5,059 nucleotides of DNA from DAONLM01 sp035406685 (GCA_035406685.1 DAONLM010000203.1:1-5059); one strand, 5' to 3'. Positions 1 to 5,059 are shown, counted from the first letter of the stretch. Notes: generated from the sequence alone by a model not told the origin. Numbers and translations are program-made.

Positions 1-1382
1 CCTTTTTCTGCAACTTTTAACAAGAGATTAAGTTGTGCGATTTCTACTGCCTGTTTATCCAAATCAACACCGAAAATGTTGTTTTTAAGAATCTTTAATT
101 TTGTTGAAAAAGGAAGACCTGTCTTAAAGTCAAGCTGTGCTTGATCGTAATTTTTATCGTGCTTTTTGTAATATTCATTTAAAACATCAAATGCTTTAAT
201 CAAAAACGAACCAGAGCCGCAAGCAGGATCTAAAACCCTTATTTTTTCTGGATTAACTTTTTTGTCTTTAAGCAATTCTCCTAAAGTATTTCTAACAATA
301 TAATCAACAATGTAAGTTGGCGTGTAATAAATTCCTTGTTCTTTTCTATGTGCGTGAGATTTTGTAAGTTTTGCTCTTTTTTCGCTTTTCTTCAAAATAT
401 GACCTAAATACTGCTCATAAATATTGCCTAAAACATCTGCCTCAATGGCTGAGAAATCATAAGAAACAGATTTATCTTTTGTAAAATAAAGCCCTTCTAT
501 TATCTCATGCAAAACCTCGTTATCTATATCTAAACTATCGCATAAGTGATTAGCAAAAATCTTGCTGTTATATTGTTGGTCAAAATAAGCAAAAACCTCT
601 CTTAAGCTTTTTATTAATTGTCCTCTGCCTCTGCTTTCCCACTCCCTGAAGCTGGAAATTAATGTTTTTGGTTCAAGTTCTCTGTCTTCGCAGTTTCTTA
701 TAAAAATTAATCTATCCAGTATTCTTTGAACAGATTCGTCTAATTCTTCTTCTGTTAGATTTTTGCTTTGATTTAGTTTTATTATGTTTTTTGATAGTAA
801 TTCTCTAAATCTGGTAAAATCTGCTAAAAGCTGTTTATCAACAGAAATCTTTTTTGTTTTCTTTCCCCATTTTTCAGCCTCTTTGTCAATCAACCCCTGT
901 TCAAAACTCTCTTTTGACAAGAGCCACAATTCATCAAATCTGTCTAAAAATTCTTGGTAGGGAATTGTTTTAAGATTGCTTTGTAAAGGATTTGTTGTTT
1001 TCCATTCTGCATTAAAGATTTTCACGCTTTCAAAATCAGTAAGAACAGCCCAAGTGCAACCCTTGTGCCAAGCGTAATTTATTGCCTGTTCAATAAATTT
1101 AGGATTATCTAAATCTTCTTTTAATGCTTTTGCTTCTAAGAAAAATTTTGGAATGCCGTTGATTCTAAAAGAATAATCTACTCTTCCTTTAGAGATTTTT
1201 TCTTCAGCAGTAACTTCATTTGAATCTTCAGTATTCCAACCTAAATCACGAAACAAGGGAAGAATAAAATCCTTTTTAGTCATCTCCTCATTGTATTTGC
1301 TGATTCTCTTTTCTTCCACAACTTTATTATATTTTTCGACAAGTTTTATAATTTCTTGTTTTATCGTTTCAGTATTCATCAT
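1..1382 (-). CDS. Type IIG-like restriction-modification enzyme (nuclease plus N6-adenine methyltransferase), N-terminal 460 residues
   Basis: A fused restriction endonuclease and DNA methyltransferase, open to the left edge, so the 3' end is missing. The reading frame has no stop over 460 codons. Residues about 1-130 resemble the HsdR-N / PD-(D/E)XK nuclease fold: GRVDY with D69, then LEAK with E83 and K85, the expected catalytic D...ExK set. Residues about 130-340 are helical and include RLIFIRNCEDRE and the AIEADVLGNIYEQYLG stretch typical of Eco57I-like enzymes. The methyltransferase begins with QGIYYTP (349-355), then SAM motif I DPACGSGSF (385-393) and an acidic motif II residue at D440 (GVDLD). 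The catalytic NPPY-type motif and any target-recognition domain lie outside the window. The start is the first of two adjacent ATGs, 12 nt after GAGGAG. It follows a promoter and a structured leader. A BREX PglX-type enzyme is less likely because the nuclease motif looks intact. Confidence 0.92.
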   Translation of the reverse strand, partial: MMNTETIKQEIIKLVEKYNKVVEEKRISKYNEEMTKKDFILPLFRDLGWNTEDSNEVTAEEKISKGRVDYSFRINGIPKFFLEAKALKEDLDNPKFIEQAINYAWHKGCTWAVLTDFESVKIFNAEWKTTNPLQSNLKTIPYQEFLDRFDELWLLSKESFEQGLIDKEAEKWGKKTKKISVDKQLLADFTRFRELLSKNIIKLNQSKNLTEEELDESVQRILDRLIFIRNCEDRELEPKTLISSFREWESRGRGQLIKSLREVFAYFDQQYNSKIFANHLCDSLDIDNEVLHEIIEGLYFTKDKSVSYDFSAIEADVLGNIYEQYLGHILKKSEKRAKLTKSHAHRKEQGIYYTPTYIVDYIVRNTLGELLKDKKVNPEKIRVLDPACGSGSFLIKAFDVLNEYYKKHDKNYDQAQLDFKTGLPFSTKLKILKNNIFGVDLDKQAVEIAQLNLLLKVAEK

Positions 1383-1546
1383 AGTAATAGTTTTCTCCTC
1401 AATTTATTAATCTTTTTGTTTGAAAGATCCCCATCCCTTAAAAGTTTAGGAGATGAAGAATCGTTTCTATAATATCCGAGCGAAACAAGACTATATGTAC
1501 CAAAGGCACTCCCGCGACCCATTTTTATTTCACTTAACTCGTTCAT
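1379..1546 (-). CDS. Possible 55-residue protein or leader peptide, overlapping the restriction-modification start
   Basis: An open frame from ATG at 1546 to TGA at 1379-1381. The TGA overlaps the ATGATG of the restriction-modification gene in an ATGA arrangement typical of translational coupling. The product begins MNELSEIKMGRGSAF and ends in a basic tail, NKLRRKLLL. I recognise no family, and there is no signal peptide or membrane segment. The same frame stays open about 27 codons further upstream, to about 1627, but has no ATG, GTG or TTG there. Against coding: no ribosome binding site precedes either ATG, the start falls inside a perfect hairpin arm, and the opposite strand is also open across much of the region. 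A structured RNA explains the same bases better, so this is listed only as an alternative. Confidence 0.22.
   Translation of the reverse strand: MNELSEIKMGRGSAFGTYSLVSLGYYRNDSSSPKLLRDGDLSNKKINKLRRKLLL
1395..1400 (-). promoter_or_regulatory. Ribosome binding site of the restriction-modification gene
   Basis: GAGGAG on the minus strand, 12 nt before the first ATG at 1382 and 15 nt before the second at 1379. The shorter distance favours the first ATG. The spacing is on the long side for a Shine-Dalgarno site. Confidence 0.7.
1422..1467 (-). repeat. Strong hairpin just before the restriction-modification start
   Basis: On the minus strand, GAAA-C-GATTCT-T-CATCTC pairs with GGGATGGGGATC-TTTC. 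This makes about 16 pairs with two single-base bulges and a 12-nt loop at 1438-1449. Three pairs are U-G and exist only in minus-strand RNA. No T-run follows, so it is not an intrinsic terminator. It ends about 20 nt before GAGGAG. Confidence 0.65.
1497..1509 (-). repeat. Short hairpin with triloop
   Basis: GTGCC, loop TTT, GGTAC on the minus strand: five pairs including one G-U wobble. Weak alone, but it lies between the larger helices of the candidate RNA. Confidence 0.35.
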
Positions 1547-1565
1547 ATCCGAATTGTTCGGATAT
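1545..1565. repeat. Perfect 9-bp inverted repeat with 3-nt loop
   Basis: Arms ATATCCGAA (1545-1553) and TTCGGATAT (1557-1565) are exact complements around a 3-nt loop. A partial copy of the first arm, ATATCCGA, recurs at 1472-1479. It can be an RNA hairpin of the candidate leader, or a protein-binding palindrome in DNA. Confidence 0.7.
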
Positions 1566-1577
1566 ACTACTAAATTT

Positions 1578-1610
1578 GGAAGATATACGAAATGGTCGCA
1601 TATACATCCC
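1578..1610 (-). repeat. Long imperfect hairpin in the 5' part of the candidate RNA
   Basis: On the minus strand, ATATGCGA (1603-1596) pairs with TCGTATAT (1590-1583) around the loop CCATT, with one G-U pair. It extends outward as GGGA/TTCC-type pairs with two bulged bases. The loop-side bases can instead pair with GGGTCGC at 1514-1520. Confidence 0.55.
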
Positions 1611-1655
1611 CTTGGACGATTAATTTATTGTGCTTATGTCTCACTTTCTACTATA

Positions 1656-1672
1656 GTTTATCATCGTTAAAC
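1656..1672. promoter_or_regulatory. Inverted repeat at the predicted transcription start (possible operator)
   Basis: GTTTA and TAAAC flank a 7-nt centre directly downstream of the -10 hexamer at 1673-1678. The 8-bp palindrome ACTATAGT (1650-1657) abuts it. The position suits a repressor or controller-protein site for the restriction-modification gene, but no regulator gene is seen in the window. Confidence 0.3.
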
Positions 1673-1702
1673 ATCATATATTAATATATATAAAAAAGTC
1701 AA
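1673..1702 (-). promoter_or_regulatory. Promoter for the structured leader and restriction-modification gene
   Basis: On the minus strand, -35 TTGACT (1697-1702) is followed 18 nt later by -10 TATGAT (1673-1678), each one mismatch from the sigma-70 consensus. Transcription would start near 1666. A second exact TTGACA at 1722-1727 has no suitable -10 at normal spacing. Confidence 0.65.
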
Positions 1703-1967
1703 ATATTTTTTTAAAAATTTGTGTCAAGAAAAAATTGAAGAAATAGAAAATTCATTCACAAAAAGAAAAACAAGAAAAGTATCAAAGGTAAATGAAATAA
1801 GGTTACCTCTAAAAATCCGTTTTTTTAAAGACATTTTCTTCCCTGTCAATTTTTTAAAAAATTATTATAAAAAATATCTTATCTTTATAAAAAAGTAGGA
1901 CAATTGTTATAGAAAAATTACTATTTCTAAAAAAGATAAAAGCAAGTATAATTTAAGGAATAAACTC
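1703..1967. other. AT-rich intergenic spacer without a credible gene
   Basis: About 265 nt between the operon terminator and the promoter of the restriction-modification gene. Two counted lines are 13% GC. It holds small inverted repeats: AGGTAA/TTACCT (1786-1808) and TAGAAA/TTTCTA (1910-1929). An open plus-strand frame (1719-1898, TTG start) is Lys-rich, has no ribosome binding site and resembles nothing I recognise. Confidence 0.6.
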
Positions 1968-2000
1968 AAAAAAGCATCAAGAAAAATCAAAACCTCGATG
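1968..2000 (-). terminator. Intrinsic terminator of the efp operon
   Basis: On the minus strand, CATCGAG (2000-1994) pairs with CTTGATG (1981-1975) in seven pairs with one G-U, around a 12-nt loop. One base later comes TTTTTT (1973-1968). It lies 10 nt after the stop of the hydrolase gene. Confidence 0.75.
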
Positions 2001-2009
2001 ATTAATCTA

Positions 2010-2666
2010 TTAAAACATATTTTTAATAAAAAAATTATTTCTTTTTTCAAAAGTAGGATTTGTCTCTTGCCCATGACCAGGATATAAAGTATAATCATCA
2101 TCTATTAAAGAAAAAATCTTTTTTATTGATTTAAATATTTGAGACTCATTGCTTCCGGGTAAATCAGTTCTGCCAATACTTCCATAAAAAATAGTATCTC
2201 CTGTAAAAACGATCTTTTCTGAATGTATGATAAACACAAGAGAATCCTCAGAATGTCCCGGTGTTTCTACTATCTGGATATCTGTATCACGCCATTTTAG
2301 AGTATCCATATCTTTAACTATAGTCGCATTTTTCAACTCAACATCTTTTATAAAACTTACTATCTCATGAGGGAAACCTACTAATAAATTATAGTATTTA
2401 TTATTTATCCTTTCATAAGCATATTTTGAAAGAATCAATTTAAAATTATATCTACTTTGAAAATCAAAAAGTCCTTCAAAATGATCAAAATGAATATGAG
2501 TAAGTAATATCATATCAAGATTATAACTTTTTCTTTTGATTATATCTTCTACTTCTGGGACAAAATCAACAAGAATTATATTGTTCTCTTTTTCAAGAAT
2601 ATAACAATTTACACCAAGATTGCCTCCAAAGACTACTTCTAAATTTAAATTATTAATTTTTTTCAT
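2010..2666 (-). CDS. Metallo-beta-lactamase-fold hydrolase, glyoxalase II-like
   Basis: A 218-residue cytoplasmic metallohydrolase of the YcbL/glyoxalase II-like group. All metal ligands are present: THIHFDH (H57, H59, D61, H62), H138 in ETPGHSEDS, D157 in FTGDTIF and H198 in YPGHGQET. The stretches GSIGRTDLPGSN (162-173) and PGHGQETNPTFEKRNN (196-211) are typical of the group. Members hydrolyse thioesters such as hydroxyacyl-glutathione, but many have an unknown substrate, and this protein lacks the separate C-terminal helical domain of true glyoxalase II. It is the last gene of the operon, 27 nt after dtd and 10 nt before a terminator. Only one ATG suits as a start. No good Shine-Dalgarno site precedes it, so expression may depend on coupling to dtd. 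The fold is certain, the substrate is not. Confidence 0.93.
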   Translation of the reverse strand: MKKINNLNLEVVFGGNLGVNCYILEKENNIILVDFVPEVEDIIKRKSYNLDMILLTHIHFDHFEGLFDFQSRYNFKLILSKYAYERINNKYYNLLVGFPHEIVSFIKDVELKNATIVKDMDTLKWRDTDIQIVETPGHSEDSLVFIIHSEKIVFTGDTIFYGSIGRTDLPGSNESQIFKSIKKIFSLIDDDYTLYPGHGQETNPTFEKRNNFFIKNMF

Positions 2667-2693
2667 AATTATTTGAAAATCCGTATATTAAAA

Positions 2694-3149
2694 TTAGAAT
2701 AACTTTTCTGAATCAAGAAGTATTGTAACAGGTCCATCATTGATAATTTCAACTTCCATCATGGCTCCAAATACCCCACTCTTTATCTTTTCTGAGTTAT
2801 AATTTAATTTTAATTGTTCTAAAAATTTATGATATATTTCTATTGCCTTTTCCCCTTTTAATGCCTTATCAAAAGATGGGCGTCTTCCTTTTCTTGCATC
2901 CCCATATAAAGTAAACTGAGAGATTATAAGAATCTCACCATCTATATCCTTAATGCTTTTATTCATTTTATCATTTTCATCTGAAAATATTCTTAAATTC
3001 AGAATTTTATCAACCATATATTTAATATCATCTTCATTATCTCCATCTTTAATTCCTAAAAGACAATTTAACCCTTTATTGATAGAAGAGTATATAACGC
3101 TGTCTATTTTAACACTTGATTTAATTACTCTTTGAACTACTGCTCTCAA
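2694..3149 (-). CDS. dtd: D-aminoacyl-tRNA deacylase (DTD)
   Basis: Hydrolyses D-aminoacyl-tRNA (D-Tyr and others) and also Gly mischarged on tRNA-Ala, keeping D-amino acids out of proteins; acts in the cytoplasm as a dimer. The protein shows the family hallmarks: MRAVVQRV at the N-terminus, SQFTLYGDARKGRRPSFDKA (77-96) and FGAMM...NDGPVTI with the Gly-cisPro motif at G139-P140. I chose the TTG at 3149. It gives 151 residues beginning exactly at the conserved MRAVVQRV, and AAGGA lies 8 nt upstream. The ATG at 3179 would add ten residues not expected in the family. The chosen start lies inside the end of the upstream gene, a 29-nt overlap that suggests translational coupling. Confidence 0.95.
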   Translation of the reverse strand: MRAVVQRVIKSSVKIDSVIYSSINKGLNCLLGIKDGDNEDDIKYMVDKILNLRIFSDENDKMNKSIKDIDGEILIISQFTLYGDARKGRRPSFDKALKGEKAIEIYHKFLEQLKLNYNSEKIKSGVFGAMMEVEIINDGPVTILLDSEKLF

Positions 3150-4239
3150 TTTTAATATCCTTGATAAGATATAGCCCATTTATATATGTCTTATTTTCTT
3201 CAATCTTTATTTTTCCGAAGACAAAAACTTTATCGTTATTCTCTATTAAAACGGCTTTATTAAAAATAACTGGGACAATTGTATCAATTACCCCTTTTTC
3301 TTCATCTCCAATCACAAGATCAAATGCAATTTTATCTTTATAAAGAGATTTATTTATAACTCTTCCATACCATTTTATGTATATATTATTATAGATTTCT
3401 CTATTTTTTATAAAAGTCTGAAAATCTATTTTATTTTTAAATGTGGCATAATCTGGCTCTGAAATAAAACTCTCAAGAATTTCTACTCTTGACTTTACAG
3501 ATAAAGAGGCATTTGAGAGTTTTATCTCATTTATATTAATCTGGGCATCAACAACATTCTCAGAAATTATCAATGATTTTATCTTTTCAAACTTCTCTTT
3601 TATCTCTTTTTCATTATAAGAATATTTTTCAGTTATATCCTTTGGTTTTTCTAAAAGATTAGGATTATAATCTGGAAGATATACTTTATTAATATCCTCT
3701 CTATGTTTTAGTTTTGCATATCTATTATAGAGATATTTAATACCATTATAAGAAAAATAAAAAATTAAACCAGTAATTGCTGTAATAATAAAAATCTTTA
3801 GAATTAATCCAAATGGAATTAAAAAAGGTTCCTTGGGAAGTAATTTATCAAAAAATGTATCCTCACCAATATTCAGTTCTCTTCCTTTCTCTCGTATATA
3901 ATCGAGAGCCTTTTTAGCCAGTTTATTGTTTTTATTTTTTTCTATAGCCTTACAAAGAGACAACAATACCTTTTCTTTATCATTATGTCTTGAATATAAA
4001 AATGCAAGGGTATTATAATCTTTATAATTAGCACTCTTTTTCTCATCAAGAATTTCATAACAGAGCTTTGCATGATAAAAATTCTTTTTAAAAATAGAAC
4101 ACAATCCTTGATATCTTATCTTTTCATCATCAATCTTATCGATATTTCGATTTAAGGGGAATATTGTGAGTTTTAAAACTTCATCATATTTTCTCTGATG
4201 AAATAATAAAAATAGATAAATTTTTTTAAAAACATTCAA
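3121..4239 (-). CDS. Membrane-anchored TPR-like protein of unknown function
   Basis: A 372-residue protein that I cannot assign to a named family. Residues about 10-118 are helical and TPR-like; the clearest repeat runs from about NTLAFLYSRHNDKEK to KNNK (76-106). One hydrophobic segment (about 141-164, PFGLILKIFIITAITGLIF) is a single transmembrane helix with no signal peptide before it. After it come a basic stretch, a charged helical region (203-258) and a beta-rich end (about 285-365, with WYGRVINKS, DLVIGDEEKG, KVFVFGKIKI) that could be an OB-like fold; this last point is inference. Topology is uncertain: the TPR part should be on one side and the beta domain on the other. The start is TTG at 4239, overlapping the efp stop as TTGA; no ATG is available in frame nearby and the ribosome binding site is weak, so coupling is likely. 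Its place between efp and dtd hints at a link to translation or membrane quality control, not shown. Confidence 0.85.
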   Translation of the reverse strand: MNVFKKIYLFLLFHQRKYDEVLKLTIFPLNRNIDKIDDEKIRYQGLCSIFKKNFYHAKLCYEILDEKKSANYKDYNTLAFLYSRHNDKEKVLLSLCKAIEKNKNNKLAKKALDYIREKGRELNIGEDTFFDKLLPKEPFLIPFGLILKIFIITAITGLIFYFSYNGIKYLYNRYAKLKHREDINKVYLPDYNPNLLEKPKDITEKYSYNEKEIKEKFEKIKSLIISENVVDAQININEIKLSNASLSVKSRVEILESFISEPDYATFKNKIDFQTFIKNREIYNNIYIKWYGRVINKSLYKDKIAFDLVIGDEEKGVIDTIVPVIFNKAVLIENNDKVFVFGKIKIEENKTYINGLYLIKDIKIESSSSKSN

Positions 4240-4799
4240 GCCTTTACCCGTTCTAAGTATTCACCTGTTCTTGTATCTATTTTTAATAAATCCCCTTCAT
4301 TTATAAAAAGAGGAACAACAATTTTATACCCTGTTTCGAGTTCTACTGTTTTCGTTGCTCTTGTTGCAGTATCGCCTTTCACACCAGGTTCTGCTTTTGT
4401 AACTTTTAAAGTAACAAAATTAGGTGGTGTAACAGACAAAACATTCCCATCATAAATAGAAAGTGTAACCTTGCCATTTAATACCACAAAATTTTGAACA
4501 TCCTCACAAAGATCCGGAGATACATGATACTGCTCATAAGTTTCATCATCCATAAATACAAATTCTTCACCCTCTTTATATAAATAGGTGGCATCTTTTT
4601 CAAAAACCTGAATATCTTCTAATTTCTCGCCTGATCTAAAGTTCATCTCTTTTGAGTTGCCAGTCTTATGGCTTCTTGCTCTAATTTTTACAAAAGCAGC
4701 CCCCTTACCGGGTGTAACATGCTGCATAAACATTACAGTCCACATATCCCCATCTAATTTAAATACCATCCCTTTTCTAATATCCTGCACATTTATCAT
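4236..4799 (-). CDS. efp: Elongation factor P
   Basis: Binds the ribosome between the P and E sites and relieves stalling on consecutive prolines; cytoplasmic. At 187 residues it has the usual length. The three domains follow in order: KOW-like domain I (1-63), OB domain II (about 67-127) and the C-terminal OB domain (about 130-187), with the family's VELETGYKIVVPLFINEGDLLKIDTR region at 152-177 (quoted in parts: ELETGYKIVV, PLFINEGD). The tip loop of domain I reads TPGKG with K32, the lysine that is modified in many bacteria. No modification enzyme (EpmA, EpmB, EarP or YmfI type) is encoded here. The ATG at 4799 is 8 nt after GAGG (4808-4811). It is the first gene of the operon and its TGA overlaps the next TTG start. 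Confidence 0.98.
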   Translation of the reverse strand: MINVQDIRKGMVFKLDGDMWTVMFMQHVTPGKGAAFVKIRARSHKTGNSKEMNFRSGEKLEDIQVFEKDATYLYKEGEEFVFMDDETYEQYHVSPDLCEDVQNFVVLNGKVTLSIYDGNVLSVTPPNFVTLKVTKAEPGVKGDTATRATKTVELETGYKIVVPLFINEGDLLKIDTRTGEYLERVKA

Positions 4800-4807
4800 T
4801 TTTCCAT

Positions 4808-4811
4808 CCTC
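4808..4811 (-). promoter_or_regulatory. Ribosome binding site of efp
   Basis: GAGG within AAGAGGA on the minus strand, 8 nt before the ATG at 4799. This is the best-formed ribosome binding site in the window. Confidence 0.8.
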
Positions 4812-4862
4812 TTTAGATATAATTTAGATTTATCTTAAATATAACAATATTGAATATGCTAA

Positions 4863-4891
4863 AAATTACAATATTTTTTATTTATTGTCAA
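4863..4891 (-). promoter_or_regulatory. Proximal promoter candidate for the efp operon
   Basis: Exact -35 TTGACA at 4886-4891 (minus strand), 17 nt, then a poor -10 TAATTT at 4863-4868 (three of six). It would give a leader of roughly 55-60 nt before efp. Confidence 0.45.
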
Positions 4892-4950
4892 TTTTTTTGT
4901 CTCTATTTTTTAAAAATTTCGATGTGATTTTATTTTTGAACAATTAAAAT

Positions 4951-4962
4951 GATAAATTTATC
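4951..4962. repeat. Perfect 12-bp palindrome upstream of efp
   Basis: GATAAATTTATC reads the same on both strands. It sits between the two promoter candidates of the efp operon, so an operator role is conceivable. AT-rich palindromes of this size also occur by chance in such DNA. Confidence 0.3.
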
Positions 4963-4988
4963 CTTTAGTTAGTTTTGTGTGAGAAAAG

Positions 4989-5017
4989 ATTATAATAATT
5001 TTATTTGTCTATTTTAA
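4989..5017 (-). promoter_or_regulatory. Distal promoter candidate for the efp operon
   Basis: Exact -10 TATAAT at 4989-4994 on the minus strand, preceded at 17 nt by TTAAAA (5012-5017, four of six to -35). A start near 4982 would give a leader of about 180 nt. The bases ATTATAAT also contain TATAAT on the plus strand (4991-4996), so the direction is ambiguous. Confidence 0.4.
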
Positions 5018-5046
5018 GAAAATTTTAAAGAAGTCTTACTAATAGT

Positions 5047-5059
5047 ATGTCTCAAAGCC
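5047..5059 (+). other. Possible start of a divergent gene cut by the right edge
   Basis: An ATG at 5047 opens a frame (Met-Ser-Gln-Ser) to the window end, with only a weak GAAG upstream and a TATAAT at 4991-4996 about 50 nt before it. Four codons cannot establish a gene. The rest of 4812-5046 holds the efp promoter candidates and no coding frame that I can support. Confidence 0.15.

Larger units (their letters stand above)
1422..1666 (-). ncRNA. Candidate structured RNA or 5' leader of the restriction-modification gene (class not recognised)
   Basis: About 245 nt lie between a predicted transcription start near 1666 and the gene's ribosome binding site. Counted lines give 33-43% GC, against 13% just upstream. 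Read on the minus strand it forms four local hairpins: 1578-1610, 1545-1565, 1497-1509 and 1422-1467. Three of them contain G-U wobbles that would be A-C mismatches on the plus strand, so the minus strand is the likely RNA. A further stem, GCGACCATTT (1590-1599 region) with AAATGGGTCGC (1514-1524 region), would close over the 1545 hairpin and competes with the first hairpin. No T-tract follows the last hairpin, so the RNA probably reads through into the gene. I see no match to T-box, TPP, SAM, cobalamin, c-di-GMP, RNase P, SRP, tmRNA or 6S hallmarks. A mobile-element RNA is possible but not shown. Confidence 0.5.

Noticed and set aside
1422..1467. Hairpin as an intrinsic terminator before the restriction-modification gene
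   Set aside because: No T-run follows on the minus strand (TTTCAAACAAAAAG), and on the plus strand the wobble positions become mismatches.
1422..1666. Retron, CRISPR leader, tracrRNA or IscB/TnpB-type guide RNA
   Set aside because: No reverse transcriptase, cas, iscB or tnpB gene is in the window, there are no spaced repeats, and no hallmark sequence of these RNAs is recognised. It remains only a possibility for a degraded mobile element.
1469..1668. Plus-strand open frame across the structured block (LYVPKALPRPIF and onward)
   Set aside because: No start with a ribosome binding site. Openness on both strands is expected from a GC-raised structured RNA, and the G-U pattern favours minus-strand transcription.
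1671..1898. Plus-strand open frame in the AT-rich spacer, ending at TAG 1896-1898
   Set aside because: Its only usual start is a TTG at 1719 with no ribosome binding site. The product is Lys/Phe-rich as expected from random AT-rich DNA, and it overlaps a well-formed promoter on the other strand.
1947..1952. TATAAT on the plus strand as a promoter
   Set aside because: No matching -35 (TTTCTA at 17 nt) and it would only drive antisense transcription into the hydrolase gene.
1907..2101. Minus-strand 64-codon frame overlapping the 3' end of the hydrolase gene
   Set aside because: It runs out of frame through the hydrolase C-terminus and the terminator, and its hydrophobic composition is that of a shifted AT-rich reading.
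2010..2666. True beta-lactamase (antibiotic resistance)
   Set aside because: There is no signal peptide, and the IGRTDLPG and PGHG signatures belong to the glyoxalase II-like group.
2953..3343. Two plus-strand 60-codon frames opposite dtd and the TPR-like gene
   Set aside because: Antisense shadows of well-supported genes, without ribosome binding sites or recognisable products.

Overview
The window comes from an AT-rich bacterial genome; lines counted by eye run from about 13% to 43% GC. It suggests a free-living bacterium using the standard code, AAA/GAA/TTA-rich codons and frequent TTG starts. The phylum cannot be fixed from these genes. An EF-P gene followed by a TPR/membrane gene and dtd is vaguely reminiscent of spirochaetes, but that is only an impression. 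Every supported gene lies on the minus strand, so the window reads from right to left.

Right part (4799 down to 2010): a tight four-gene operon. It holds efp (elongation factor P), a membrane-anchored protein with a TPR-like N-terminus and a beta-rich C-terminal domain, dtd (D-aminoacyl-tRNA deacylase) and a glyoxalase-II-like metallo-beta-lactamase-fold hydrolase. The first two genes overlap by 4 nt (TTGA), the next two by 29 nt, and the last gap is 27 nt. A promoter region lies in the 260 nt upstream of efp, and an intrinsic terminator sits 10 nt after the last stop. Two of the genes are translation factors: EF-P relieves ribosome stalling, and DTD clears D-amino acids from tRNA. The operon therefore looks like housekeeping translation upkeep, with a membrane protein of unknown role inside it.

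Middle (1967 down to 1383): first a very AT-rich spacer, about 13% GC in sampled lines, with no credible gene. A minus-strand promoter (TTGACT, 18 nt, TATGAT) follows at 1673-1702. Downstream of it is about 250 nt that is clearly richer in GC (33-43%) and contains several strong hairpins. Their wobble pairs are G-U only if the minus strand is the RNA. I read this as a structured leader or non-coding RNA of unrecognised class. It also contains an open frame of 55 codons whose stop overlaps the next start, so a small protein is the competing reading.

Left part (1382 to the left edge): the first 460 codons of a single-chain restriction-modification enzyme. It has a PD-(D/E)XK nuclease domain followed by an N6-adenine methyltransferase domain, and is cut by the window edge before the catalytic NPPY-type motif. 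The most interesting item is the structured segment in the 5' leader of this gene.
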